From Diphasiastrum complanatum (taxonomy: Eukaryota; Streptophyta; Lycopodiopsida; Lycopodiales; Lycopodiaceae), in contig CM055111.1 in NCBI GenBank assembly GCA_029204225.1, forward strand, positions 16,167,019 through 16,231,018: DNA of 64,000 nucleotides, written 5' to 3'. This document shows, piece by piece, positions 1 through 11,057 of the stretch (the first letter of the stretch is position 1; every line of letters begins with the position of its first letter). Made by a program: the position numbers and the translations under genes. The notes below the pieces were generated by a model. The model worked only from the letters and a program-made list of their open reading frames with translations. It made no database searches and had not been told where the DNA came from.

Positions 1-268
1 TACTTGTATCGTTACCTCTTTCTTTTTCCTTTGCAAGCCTCTTCCTACATTCTCTAATGTGATGCCCAAATCTCTTGCAATAGTGGCACTTACCCTTCTT
101 CTTGGATCCTTGTCCTTGATCTTGAGCTTCTTTAGATTTTTGATCACCTTTGGAAGTGTTGGAAGAAGGCTTCCCTTTCCACTTGCCTTAAATACTTTTG
201 CTTTTTGCAAATAAACCTTGATCTTCTTGCCCACCAAATTTGATCCTTGTTTGCTCCTCTTGAAGAAG
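1..268 (-). pseudogene. copia gag fragment with CCHC zinc knuckle
   Basis: On the minus strand this stretch translates to the C-terminal part of a copia gag, with a zinc knuckle CHYCKRFGHHIREC (spacing C-X2-C-X4-H-X4-C) near position 70-110, preceded by a lysine-rich linker and an LLQEEQTRIK-like segment that copia gag proteins often carry before the linker. At least one in-frame stop interrupts the linker. The fragment runs off the left edge and stops abruptly at about 268, where a truncated LTR of element A begins. It belongs to a different family from A, whose gag lies at 2702-3690. Confidence 0.7.
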
Positions 269-269
269 T

Positions 270-393
270 ATAATGTTTTACAAACCTAGAAAGCCTATTT
301 AAACTTTGAGAGAATACAATGTTACGTGGTGCAAACTAATATTGCGTGGCACCAAAATACGTGGTGAAATTGATCCAAACTTAAACCATAACA
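270..393 (-). repeat. truncated 3' LTR of element A
   Basis: This segment aligns to 4531-4652, the outer end of the 5' LTR, with scattered substitutions. It ends in CA at 392-393, directly next to a polypurine tract at 394-404, as expected for the start of a minus-strand 3' LTR. Homology to the 5' LTR stops near 269. Confidence 0.85.
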
Positions 394-405
394 GGCTCCC
401 TCCTA

Positions 406-3400
406 AGTTTGGTCTTCTACATACTCCAAGCTTCTTCCAATGACAATGAAATAATTTTGCATGGAGTGGCTTTGTAAGAATATCCGCAACCATGTTACTT
501 GAGTCAATGAAGATAGGGGAGATTATCTTTTTCTTGATTAGATCTCTCAAATGATGATACTTTATATGTATATGTTTGGTCCTCCCATAAAATACAGCGT
601 CTTTTGAAAGTATACTAGCAGAAGTGTTGTCCATAAATAAAGAACTCGGGCCTTCAATAAGTTGATGTAGATGTTCAAGTATGAATTGTAGCCAAACTAT
701 TTCATTAGAAACTCTTGAGGCTGCAATGTATTCTGCCTCGCAAGAGGATTGAGCAACGAAAGATTGCTTCTTGCATATCCATGTGACGGCTGCCCCTGAA
801 AGTATACCACATCCTCCTGTAATGCTTTTATAATTATCCACATTAGAAGCCCAACTAGCATCACTGTATGAAGCAAGTGATAGACCACCTTGCTTTGAGA
901 AAACAAGTCCATAATCAAAAGTAGCTTTCAATATTGTAAAACATATTTAGCATGCTTGCATTGAATAACACCAGGGTTAGTAGCAAATTGACTAAGTGTA
1001 TGAACCGCATATGCAATATCAGGTCGCGTCCAAGTAGTGAGATACATTAAAGATCCAATCAAGTTGTGATAAGGAATCTTGGACATTTCTTCATGTTCCT
1101 CTTCAATCTTCGCTCCATCTACCTTGGATAATTTTACTCCAAATAACATGGGAATGTCTTTGCCTTTGCACTCTAGCATATTGTAGTCCTTCAGGATCTT
1201 CAAAATATAATGTTGTTGATGAAGTGCAATAGTGCCTTTTATTCTGTCATGGTGAATTTGAATTCCAAGGCAAAACTTTGCCTCTCCAAGGTCCGAAACA
1301 TCAAAGATAGAGCCAATTAGCTTCTTACAATGATTGATGATAAGGAGTAGAAATTTCCTATCAACAATGAATCATCAACATAGACTATCAATAATACATA
1401 ATACTCATTCACCCTTTTAAAATAAACATTACCATCAGGAATGAATGGTATGAGCTCCAATGCTCTAAGGACTTGATCTATCTTTTTATTCCATTGCCTA
1501 GCAGATTGCTTTAAACCATATACTTTTTAAAAGCAAGCAAACCCAACTAGGATGATGTCTACTCACATAGCCTAATGGTTGCTTCATAAAAATAGATTCG
1601 TCCAGTATGCCATATAAATATGTTGTTTTCTCATCTATCTGATGCATCTCCAAATCATAATAAGCGGCCAAAGCAACTAAGTTTGCTTTACAACAGGGGA
1701 AAAAGTATCAAAATAATCAACTCCAAACTTTTGAGAATAACCTTTAGCTACACTTGAAGCGTGTGATATCACCTTCGGGTGAAAACTTCAACTTGTAGAG
1801 CCATTTGCAATCTATGTCCTTTCTTCCAAGTGGTAAAGGCTGCAGCTTCCAAACTTGATGTCTATACATGGACTCCATCTCTTCATCCATAGCTTTGCGC
1901 CATTGATCTCGTTCTTTGCTTTGCATGGCTTCTCATGCAACGTGCTGCCTCAAGAAGAGTTCGATTTTGCCGTTTTGCAACACCATTATGCTAAGGGGTG
2001 TACACAGTTGTAGCAATAAAATAAACCATTGCTCATCGACTAAAATAGTCAATGAATGTGACAAAATAACGTGCACCACCAATAGAATCAACATGCAAAG
2101 GTCCACAAACATATGAGTGAACTAATTTAAGAAGCTCCTTAGCTTTATAACCCTCCTTATTGAATGGAGAGCAATTCATCTTGCCCAACATGCAAGAGTC
2201 ACATGGATGATATAAGGTAGGAATATTGATGTCAAGATTAGCCCCTTCAAACAACTTCCTTTTTGCTGCATCAAGAATACTTTGTGATAGAGCCTAGCAT
2301 GCCATAATGCATGCATCTTGTCTTGCATGGCTGATGCAATAAGAACCTTTGCATGATACAAGTTCTCCCTCCTTAAGCCTGTTGCAAGCTGCCTTCCACT
2401 TTTTATGTCCATTAGTCTGCAATAATTGTCAAGAAACAAAACTTTGATGCCCACATTTGTCATGCGGGCTACTGACAATAAATCCTTTTGCATGGATGGT
2501 ACATGCAATACATTTCGAAGAACTTTAGAACCTCCACTAGTGAGTAAACTCAAGTTTCCTATTCCAGAAATATCATGTTGACTACCATCTCCTAAAATGA
2601 CATATCTTTGAGTGTAACAAGGAGAATAACTAGACAACATAGCTCTTTTAGAGATGATATAAGCAATAGCTCCAGAATCTATCACAACTTTGGATGTATT
2701 ATTAGTAGATTTTAAAACAATCTTCTACACAAAAAAAAGTAGCTTGAACATTCTCTTCTTTGCTAGGGCTAGAAGATGGTTGCTCCTCTTGATAAACATT
2801 GGCTTTACTATTGCTAGGCTTAGAATAACATTTGAAAGATGAATGACATGTTTTACCACAGTGTCTACAAGCTACTCTAGGATTAGCCCAACATTTATCA
2901 AGAGTATGTCCGGGCTTTTTACCATAGTTGCAAAAAGTTTTTTTTTGACTTAGGCTTGAATGATTCCCCTTTGGAATATTTATTGTTTGGATCTTGCATG
3001 CTAGTAGCTTGAAACTGGTTTTCGTGTCCTTTTGCCTTGCCCTTTCCTTTCTTCGCATATAAAGCTTTGGCTCCTCCTTAAGAAGGTGAACTTCCTTGCC
3101 GCATGAGATACTCCTCTCGAAGGCTCTGAATGGCATCTTCAAAGGATTTTCTTGTAAGAATAGGTCGCATGTAGATGTAGGATGGTGGTAGTACTCGTAG
3201 CAGGTACGTGAGTTTTTCCTCCTTGGGAGTTAATTCTACCTACACTTTGTAGAGCACTAAACAAAGATTGTAATTTGAAAAGAAAAGTATCACAGTTTGG
3301 AATTCCATCCCACTTTATACTAGTGAGCTGCTCAAAAAGATATAATATTTGAGTTTTTGATTTAGACTCAAATCTTCTAGCAAGTTCATCCCACATCTCC

Positions 3401-3690
3401 TTTGTTGTAGCAAAATCGACAACAATGAGAAAGATATCCTCCGAAACGATATGGGAAATAATTACTTTATCTTTTGAATCTGTATGCAACTAGGCTTGAA
3501 GATTTTTCGAATCTTTTTCATAAGCTCCTATATTTATTACATCAGGTACACGTAGTTTGGGAATGGTCCCATCAACATAAGGCCACAACTTCTCAACTTC
3601 CAGAATCAATCGAGTCTTTGATCTGCATGCAGGATAGTTAGATCCATCTAGGCTCACTATCTTTGCTTGAAAAGTAGATGTAGAAGCCAT
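406..3690 (-). pseudogene. gag-pol remains of copia element A
   Basis: Reading leftwards from the ATG at 3688-3690, 3139-3690 holds the gag N-terminus, with a stop near 3490. The segment 2702-3142 holds the gag C-terminus with a zinc knuckle (CNYGKKPGHTLDKC, second Cys replaced) and a second Cys/His cluster. The aspartic protease motif DSGA lies near 2675, followed by the pre-integrase region to 2176. At 2033-2254 are integrase zinc-finger residues (CDSCMLGK) and the core start up to FVTFIDYFSR. The HNGVAKRQNRTLLEAARCM stretch then follows at about 1985-1930, so the middle of the integrase core, with its second catalytic Asp, is deleted. RT starts at 1744-1926 and ends at 928-1203 (SLMYLTTWTRPDIAYAV). 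RNase H and the tail lie at 406-931 (SYSDASWAS, SSCEAEY, MDNTSA). The element cannot encode a working enzyme. Confidence 0.88.
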
Positions 3691-3703
3691 AGCTCTGATA
3701 CCA
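3691..3703 (-). other. primer-binding site of element A
   Basis: The minus strand reads TGGTATCAGAGCT immediately inside the 5' LTR, separated by one base. This is the complement of the 3' end of plant initiator methionine tRNA, the standard copia primer. It directly precedes the gag ATG. Confidence 0.9.
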
Positions 3704-3704
3704 C

Positions 3705-4652
3705 TGTTATAAACTGAGAACAGAGATAGCTAGGATCTTTGAATCAAGGTTTACCAATCTTCGGAATCCTTGATGGTCTTCTGCAACTCAAAATAGCTCA
3801 AAACTAACAACATGCATTCAACATGCAAGCAATTTGAAAAAATCAGGAGACATGCATGCAACATGCATGGACTAATACTTGCACATGCAAAAGTAAATTG
3901 CTAGCAAATTGTAGATTTGTTGACATGCAATGAATTGATCATATTTATGAAGCGATTGGATCTGCCCAGCTATGGTGGACAACGAAGAAGATGAAGAGGA
4001 TGTGAACAAAAAAATTACATAATACTCATGAAAGAAACTTGCTACATAAACTAGAATGATAGTGTATGCTATAGGGTGCATTCTAGCATCATTAATCTAT
4101 GGATAGCATAACACTAGCATTAATGAGCAAGAACTTTTACCACACAGGAGAGCAAAACACAATAGCACATGTGAGAAAGTCCTCTCCATATGAAGTGTGC
4201 CCACTAGGAGGAGGAGGGTCTCTTTTATAGATTAGAACAAATGATATGTGATGTACATGGCTTCCAAGTGTCAGTGTAGGTGCTCCACATGCTAAGACTC
4301 AAGCATGCACATTCTATGCATGGGCTTTCACATTCTCTCTTCATGCAATGATTCTTGGCATGATTTGCCTTGGTCAAGTTTCCGCAATAGGAAAGATGCG
4401 CCCTCTTCTACATGCAAAATTGACAAAGTTCCAACATATAGTTGGTAGCATGTGAAATTGCCTCTAGGGTCCCATTTACTAACTTTTTGGGCCTACTAAA
4501 GGTTAAAATCTTTACAATAAATTATATTATAATGCTTTACAAACTTGGAAAGCTTATTTAAACTTTGAGAGAATACAATGTTATGCGGCACAAATTAAAA
4601 TTTCGTGGCGCCAAAATACATGGTGAAATTGATTCAAACTTAAACCATAACA
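3705..4652 (-). repeat. 5' LTR of element A (948 bp)
   Basis: In plus orientation the LTR begins TGTTATAAAC at 3705 and ends CCATAACA at 4652, giving inverted TGTTAT/ATAACA ends. Its outer ~122 bp is repeated at 270-393. The internal part has several CATGCATG-like runs (around 3800-3870) and nothing coding. Confidence 0.88.
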
Positions 4653-6015
4653 GAGGTGTCAAGATGGAAGTAGCAAGCTGCAATGAACATGTCACTCTCC
4701 AAACCAAGGCCTCATTTTAGAAGTTGGATCAAAATGTCCTGTGCTTGCTCATCACGTTCCACAATTGTGAGTAGTAGATGTAGATGGTCTTTAAATAATA
4801 GATAAGTTCGTTTGATTCTCTGCCCAACGGGTTCTATCTCATCATGATGAATTGATTCAAGAATTTGAGGAATTCTAGTCTTTGCACGATTTTATGCATT
4901 ATAAAAATGAACAGTAATACATTGTGTGAATCCTTTATGAGGAGGTAAATGGGCGGGAGTCATGGCAAAGGGAGAAGGTGAGCCACATGTTAAGAACTAC
5001 TCTCCAATCCATCAAGTTTTCAAATGAAGAGGCCTTAGGTTGATTTCATAGACGTTTAGGAGGTCCAACAATTTAGATCTATAAGCTTGATAAGTTGACC
5101 AACCTGTCCAAATGCCAATTTACTGCTTTGAGACTAGTTGTCCTTATCATGTCGCCAATAGGGCCCAAGGGGCCTAATTGCATGGTGTGATTTGAAGGGA
5201 ACAAAAGGCCATCCTTTTGATAAATAGGCCTCACATGCTAATAATTATGTGAAATGTGGCTTCATCCATTTTGAAAACCTAGTTTTAGCGTGCGTTAGTT
5301 TTGTTATATGCATACTATGAGTTCACTAACAATGAGAGTCTCTTCTATTCAACCTCCACCACTCTCTTGTGAGCTAATTAGTTCAACAATGTGGTACTCT
5401 TTTTATTGCACGGTCTCGTTTGATGTATGATTTTCTAGGTTTTCATTGTTCTTACAACATCAAGACAACTTCTTAATATCATTGGGAATCAATATTAAAG
5501 TGTACCTTAAACTTAGAAATCACTATCTTTTGAGATTTTAGATTTTTTCCGACACACCTTATCACATAGGTAACCTAGTTTTTTGAATTGGGTAAACTTT
5601 TGATAAGCAGCCCTATCAGACACCATATTTGAGATGCTCCTTCATATCCTTGATCAAACCATTACATGGGTCAAATCATGGATGCAAGCGAAATACCAGG
5701 CTGTGGTCACTTTTGGATGGTGTGGAAAAGAAAAGCCTTCAAAATCTTGATATACTCTTGATTGGCTGGTGAAAGGTTTTTATATCTTTAAAGCCATCAG
5801 GAGATGGTGGCGATTAGAGTCCAAGAGGGGAGTGCCTACTTGCAATTTCAAAATGAAGTGCATAAAAAATAAACGTTCCAACACCGTTTTTTTTTGTATT
5901 TAATTTCGAGGGTAGGATATATTGCTGTTAACGTGGTTAAATGGTATTGCTTGTCTTCTAGAGACAGATTCATTTACTGGTGAGTCTTTGTACTTGTTGT
6001 GGATGCTGAAACAAG
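4653..6015. other. no gene recognised; decayed minus-strand open stretch
   Basis: This is the 5' flank or an upstream intron of the RSP3 gene. No RSP3 N-terminal exon could be found. On the minus strand, 4660-4990 stays open except for two stops and reads like protein (for example IPQILESIHHDEIEPVGQR and LLLTIVERDEQAQDIL), but I match it to no family. It may be a fragment of a host gene or an unrecognised transposon. Confidence 0.35.
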
Positions 6016-6171
6016 AATACTCTTGAAACTGTACAGACAGACGAGTATCTGGAGGAATTGGTTGAAGAAGCCTTAGAATATGAGGTGGATACTCAGACTG
6101 ACCCTTTTCTGGATCGACCTGCAACTCCCCTATTCATTCCTCAAAAGCCTGGCCCAGATGTTGGAACACAG
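6016..6171 (+). CDS. RSP3: RSP3 exon: YLEEL / DRPATPLFIP block
   Basis: Reading frame GTA CAG ACA GAC at 6031 gives VQTDEYLEELVEEA, then VDTQTDPFLDRPATPLFIPQ and PDVGTQ, the first conserved RSP3 block present here. The donor after CAG at 6171 is gt (6172). The 5' border is uncertain: an in-frame TGA at 6007 forces the acceptor to lie after it, either at 6015 (aacaag) or at 6036 (tgtacag). I chose 6016 because it keeps the ETVQTD residues. Confidence 0.85.
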
Positions 6172-9100
6172 GTTTTTATGAAGTTTTACTGCTCGTTCTT
6201 TTGCTAGCTGTGATGTTTTACTTTAATATCTAATCTTTTAGTATGTCTACTCTTATGATGCATTTTCTATTCCATCTACTCTCTTTCGTTCCTACTGATG
6301 ATTTCATTTTATTTTGAACAGTCAATATTGCTGAATTTGATATAGATGTTATGCAAAGGGGTAATAGTAAATATGTATGGTTCTAGCAGATTAAGCCTTC
6401 CTGCATGTACATTTTTTATGTATTTGAGTCATTCTTTGTTGCTTAGCCCTTTTTAGATTCAAATACCTCACGTAATTCAAATTTGCTCGTCCTTCAAGGA
6501 CAGTATATTGATACCTCTACTCTCTTGGCATACCGCTTAGAAGCTGTCATGTGTTTTGCCTGACTCCTTCGGCCACCCTTTTTTATCATGTAGTTCTTAT
6601 GTGGCATTTTTGATGATTTTTCTTCAGCACCTTGGGTACTCCTTTGGCATGCTTTGTGAGCAAGTGTTACTTCTCAATTTTAAGGGAGACTATTTTTTTT
6701 CATCGATCATAATTCTATAGAATGGTCTTTTCCTTGAGGAATTTCCATTAAAGTACCTGAGTCAGTTCCTTTAAAATACACTTGAAGGGACCTGCTGCCA
6801 ATTGAGACAATATCTTCTAGCAGCAGCCAATCACTCGGACAACAGCCAGTACTTCTCTTCCACTCATTAGCTCTTTTCCTCCCACTATATTCCCTCCTGT
6901 CTGGCTGTTCTATTCCCTCATTTAGTTCCCCTTCTCCCTTGTCCCCCTTCATAATCCACTTCTTTAATCTCACCCGTGCTGCCCTCTCCCTCCCTCCTCC
7001 CTTACTGGTGGCTTCCTCCTCTGGGCCATTCTCACCTGTTGCATTGATGGAAATTTGCACCTACTTTAAAAAACCATATGGACAACCTTATTTTAAAGAA
7101 CATCTTTTGTCTTGAATGTTATTGAGCTAGTTGATTTTTTGAACCAGTGTAACTTGGGATGTGATATGAATTTCTTGCTAGTTTTATTTAAGAGATGGAG
7201 CTTTTAAGGGAGGCTTAGCTTAGTCTGGACCTAAAACAACAAACTATCTATATTTCAACTCAGAACATACGCTGAAAGAATCATACATTCAATTAACCAT
7301 TTTATCATTGAACATAAATATATTGTCACATAGGCCATCTACAGTTGTTGGTGGAAATTTTCAGTACAATGGTTTTTGATACATCCTAAAGCCTGAAATA
7401 TGATGTTGCTCGAAGGTAGATAGAAGAGGGAGACCTTTTCAACTTTGAGGAAGAAGTAGAACCCTTGCTAGAAGTTTTGGTAGGTAGAACATTGGAGCAG
7501 GCTTGGATGGAAGTCATGGAAGAAAAACAACTAGCAGAACTACATGCGCATCAGGTACATCCATTTTTAGTCTCTAAGCTTTGTTTTGAATGTAAAACAA
7601 GGCACCTTGATTTGGTATATGTAGCATGGCACTTGAAAGTGCTAAGTTTCGAGTTACATGATCGATATTTCCTGATATAATGTTAATTGAAAGGAAACCT
7701 TGCTGATCTTCTAATCCCTTTCAAAGAAAGGAAGATAACCTTTTTCATTATGTAGCTTGCTATCATGCTCAAAGTTGGTGTGTGCATCATACCACCAGAT
7801 GTTATTTACAGGATTGCTAATGAGAAGCTATTTAAACAAAACATGAGTGCGAAAAGTCATATGTGGTAGCTATGCATTTGGAGCTTTGGATCATTAGAAA
7901 AGTTCTTGGGTGAAAAGAGCCTATTCATGATAGTTGCAGGATTCTTACAGGATCATTTTGAAAAGATCCGTGCAGCAGAACTTGTGGCAACACAGAGGAT
8001 GGAATTTTCTGAAAGGAGAAAGATTGAAGAGAAAAAGCGTCGTGTAGAGCAAGAAAAGAAACGGCTGGAAGAAGAACGACAATTGAAAGAAAAGGTTGGT
8101 CTAACAGCAGGTTGAATATGTACCTATATAACGAGGATCATAGTCAGAATGAACTGTGCATCTATTGAGAAGCCTTTCTTGATAAGCATGACAAAAGGGA
8201 GATGCCATCTTGAGTAGATTAGGCCTACTAGTTTTCTTGATTTCCGATAAGAACAACTTTAAACATCAAGCTTAATAATGAATAGCGGGGTCATTGAAAA
8301 CGTGAGCAATTAACCAAGTTTTGCCTGTCTGTGCTCAAAATCTTCATCGGTGTCTCTTTTTCTCATCACAATAAATCAGCCAGAAGAATGATAAGTTTAT
8401 TGCCTTCAGCTTTAGTTTCATGATTCTTCCAACACCTGTACTCTGCAGATTGAAACACAGACTTGTGCTAGAGAGTACCTCAAGAAGATGGTTGATTCTG
8501 TGCATGCCTATCTCCAGTCTGCAGGTTACTTTTACGATCCTGTGGAAAGAGAGGTACGTTTTCCTTGACCATGCCTTCTTCTTAAGTACAACTTTTTTGG
8601 ATGTCCAGGAACATTTGCAGTGCAACAAATGTAGTTGAAGATCAATATCTCCTGTTTGTCTTTGATTTAGTAGCTTAGACAAACACAAAATCGCTATCAT
8701 AAGGTGCTAAACCGAAGAGCTGAAGAAGAACTAGATGCTGCAACTGACTTAATAGGGTGTTTTGCAGGCATAGTTGCTTGATCGTTTACTAGAGATGAGA
8801 ACATTGGCAAGGTGCCATTTGAAATCAAAAATATGTGGAAGAGAAAAGTTTATAGATGTCTTCTAAGAGTATCAGATAGTCTATTTTGCCTATTCTTTTA
8901 ACTGCCAACTTACCATCAGTGAACACTGAAAAAACAAATCGAAGCAATTTTGTCTCAGAGCCTCACTCTTTGAAAGGCTCTAAATCTAGTATGAACCCTA
9001 AAGCCTAGTCTCTCTGAGTTGGAGCAGTATAAATTTGCACTTTCAATGACATGCTTTTAATCCCTGTAAATATTATGCTATTCAAATGATTCTGTTGATA

Positions 9101-11057
9101 AAGTCCGTAAGTTGTGATCACATGCAAGCTGGCTATCAAATTTTCAACAATTCTTTATAGAAATCCAAGGAGAGTCATTCAGCAAAATTACAGCATGGAT
9201 ACCTTTCTGCTGAGGTTCACATTGCCCTCTGGCAATACCCTCTAGCAAGACATTTCTTCACCCAAAGGTCATCACTTAGATATGGTCCTATATCAGGAGA
9301 TCTGTGCAGTTTTGTAAACTGTGAGTAGTCATAATCTCAGGTAATGATGTTCATGGTATATATCATCTGTGTATTGTTTGGCTTCAGACAGTTTGGGATG
9401 ACAAGACTTAAGTTCCTCTCTGCATTCAGAAAATATATCTAACTTCTCTACATAGTTACAACTGGATTCGAGTTGACTGAATCTGTGTCAAATGTGCATT
9501 GAGATTTGGAGATACAAATTGAGCAATGTATCAAAACATTAAAATTCACATTGCAGGAATTGTCATTTTAGCATAGGTTTTCCATAAAAGATCCTAACAA
9601 TCTTTCTCATGCATTTCCTAGCCTGTAAAGAATATAGCATCAAATTCTATGTTTGAGAACTTAACAAGTTTCAAGTCTTGGCTAGGAGTAAAATGTAGAC
9701 TTTAAACTGTGCATCAAATTGAAGCGATACAAAGATGTCCAGAACCCTTTGAATCAAGATCTCTTGTTTCTATCTTTATTAACCACAACAGCAGTGTACT
9801 TTAGTCCTGTAACTTTTGAATTCTCACTTAAGGACTATGCACAAGCCAAAATGACCCTATTAGAAGTGGAAGATCAAGTGCTGCAATAGATAGCTTTTTT
9901 CAAGATGCCGTATACTCGTTAATTCTGTAAAGAATATGTACAGAACAGTAAGTATACAAAACTTCCAAATACGCCCTAAACTTTTTATCTAAACACTCAG
10001 CTGTTATGCCCTTTGGAGCCACTTTTAGCGGTCGCTCAGTATTGAAACATTACTCTCTCATAATCCCCTTTAGCCAATTTGAAGTTTCCACTTTAGATGA
10101 CATAACACACTTCTTTCAGAATTTTTTCTAGATCCTCTTCTACTTGTTGGATTGACTCAAACTAAGAAACTGCATAATGTCCGACAATGATCTTCTAGAA
10201 CGGAAAATTTTGCATATCATAATCAATTTTTTTGGTGTATCTGGACGTGTTAATGTGATTGGAGCTCACTATCTATTCAACCTATGAAAACACCGACAGT
10301 TTCCTTTTTCAATAAATCAATATTGTGTTCCACCACTATATGTTTATTTATATTCCTGCAAAGCGTCATCCACAAATTTTCTATTCAAGACGAGGTTGGT
10401 GGTTCAGGCTGAAGTTCTTAATTGGTCCCTATATTCCTGGTGCTTCAGGTGGAAACAATGTTTCTCCCTTTTTTAGAGGAAAAGATGCTGGAGGAGCTTG
10501 AAAAGATTACCTGTGCACGCTCTACCCTCCAGTGTCTGGTAACTATTTCTTATTCTCATACTTAAGTGCAGCAATTTGTGAAATATCTCTGTAATAGCTT
10601 TATGGTTCTTCTCTCTACACTCTCAGGTTTTAGTAACTATCTCATACAGTCTGCAGCAACTCCTGATACAGTTTGGCACATTATTTCATTGAAAAATGAG
10701 CTCTGCTCTGACGCTGTCAATTGGCAGGTTGAATCTGTTGTAGTCACCAGGGAAGCAAGAGCATCAAAAAGTGCAGCCGAAATATTGAAGAAAATTATTT
10801 TCCAGATTGAGACTAAGTCGACTGAGCTTTCGGTGCTAGGTGCAACAAGTCTGATGGAAGATATTGTAAACATTGTTGACCAGAGTATGATTGACACATC
10901 TTTAGGTGCCAACAATGTAGTCCAGACTCTCCTTGATAAGATTAAGAATGCAGATACCGAAGTGCTGATTGTCTTTAAGGATGTCATGGAGGAATCTCAG
11001 TTAAGTGAAAATGAAGGAAGTGGCTTGATTGGAGATATTTTGAGAAATATGACATAA
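6016..11057 (+). CDS. RSP3: radial spoke protein 3 (RSP3/RSPH3 family), six exons, N-terminus missing
   Basis: RSP3 is the dimeric backbone of the axonemal radial spoke; it anchors the stalk to doublet microtubules and carries A-kinase-anchor-type helices that bind RIIa/Dpy-30 spoke proteins (known for the family). Exons seen: 6016-6171, 7420-7554, 7951-8094, 8449-8553, 10449-10538 and 10728-11057. All join in phase 0 with GT..AG borders and encode 319 residues. The order of conserved blocks is that of the family: YLEEL and DRPATPLFIP, LEVLVGRTLEQAWMEVMEE, a charged coiled coil, AGYFYDPVERE, then VETMFLPFLEE. The C-terminal tail ends at TAA 11055-11057. The conserved N-terminal block of RSP3 is not found between 4653 and 6015, so the first exon(s) lie upstream beyond element A or are lost. 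No exon contains a stop. Expression is expected in sperm-forming tissue (inference). Confidence 0.9.
7420..7554 (+). CDS. RSP3: RSP3 exon: anchoring-helix block
   Basis: The 45 codons begin IEEGDLFNFEEEVEP and continue LLEVLVGRTLEQAWMEVMEE to HAHQ. The amphipathic helix LEVLVGRTLEQAWMEVMEE corresponds to the region that, in characterised RSP3 proteins, acts as an A-kinase-anchor helix. Acceptor gaaggtag|ATA at 7419/7420; donor CAG|gtacat at 7554/7555. Confidence 0.9.
7951..8094 (+). CDS. RSP3: RSP3 exon: charged coiled coil
   Basis: The 48 codons encode DHFEKIRAAELVATQRMEF followed by a long Lys/Arg/Glu helix (ERRKIEEKKRRVEQEKKRLE) ending LKEK. This matches the coiled-coil segment that follows the anchoring helix in RSP3. 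Acceptor ttcttacag|GAT with a pyrimidine tract; donor AAG|gttggt. Confidence 0.9.
8449..8553 (+). CDS. RSP3: RSP3 exon: GYFYDPVERE signature
   Basis: The 35 codons encode IETQTCAREYLKKMVDSVHA and YLQSAGYFYDPVERE. The GYFYDP-ER motif is the most diagnostic RSP3 signature. Acceptor tactctgcag|ATT; donor GAG|gtacgt, both close to consensus. Confidence 0.93.
8554..10448. other. long RSP3 intron (1.9 kb)
   Basis: The largest intron found in this gene. It contains no recognisable transposon. A phase-compatible acceptor at 8673 would open LRQTQNRYHKVLNRRAEEEL up to a stop at 8779-8781, a possible alternative terminal exon; RSP3 homology instead resumes at 10449. Confidence 0.6.
10449..10538 (+). 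CDS. RSP3: RSP3 exon: VETMFLPFLEE block
   Basis: The 30 codons encode VETMFLPFLEEKMLEELEK and ITCARSTLQCL. This continues the family pattern in which GYFYDPVERE is followed at once by V-E-T-x-F-L-P-W/F-L. Here Phe replaces the usual Trp. Acceptor ggtgcttcag|GTG; donor CTG|gtaact. Confidence 0.9.
10728..11057 (+). CDS. RSP3: RSP3 terminal exon
   Basis: The 109 codons plus TAA follow acceptor aattggcag|GTT in phase 0: VESVVVTREARASKSAAEIL, then a moderately hydrophobic helical tail and an acidic end. The C-terminal tail of RSP3 is poorly conserved, so its attachment rests on the splice sites, phase and open frame. An upstream acceptor at 10626 (ctctcag) would give a stop within 22 codons in the phase-0 frame, so 10728 is preferred. 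Confidence 0.75.
   Translation, partial: VESVVVTREARASKSAAEILKKIIFQIETKSTELSVLGATSLMEDIVNIVDQSMIDTSLGANNVVQTLLDKIKNADTEVLIVFKDVMEESQLSENEGSGLIGDILRNMT

Larger units (their letters stand above)
269..4652 (-). mobile_element. Ty1/copia retrotransposon A, decayed
   Basis: Element read right to left: 5' LTR (3705-4652), primer-binding site (3691-3703), gag-pol remains (about 406-3690), polypurine tract (394-404, reading aggagggagcc on the minus strand) and the first ~124 bp of the 3' LTR (270-393). The remaining ~820 bp of the 3' LTR is missing and replaced by an unrelated gag fragment, so no target-site duplication can be read. The domain order gag, protease, integrase, RT, RNase H is the copia order. 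Many stops and two gaps in the integrase show it is inactive. Confidence 0.9.

Noticed and set aside
3691-3703. tRNA-like sequences (TGGTATCAGAGC) at several places
   Set aside because: They are primer-binding sites beside LTRs; no cloverleaf surrounds them.
5962-5979. 18-nt RSP3 microexon with good splice borders (cttctag and gtgagt)
   Set aside because: It would leave an intron of only 36 bp before 6016, too short for plants, and reading through hits TGA at 6007.
6707-7060. 117-codon minus-strand ORF in the first RSP3 intron
   Set aside because: Low-complexity charged composition, no motif, lies in an intron.
7465-7680. 71-codon plus-strand ORF read as a complete gene
   Set aside because: Only 7465-7554 is coding (RSP3 exon); the rest is intron read-through and the start is an internal Leu codon.
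10637-10987. 116-codon minus-strand ORF
   Set aside because: Antisense shadow of the RSP3 terminal exon.
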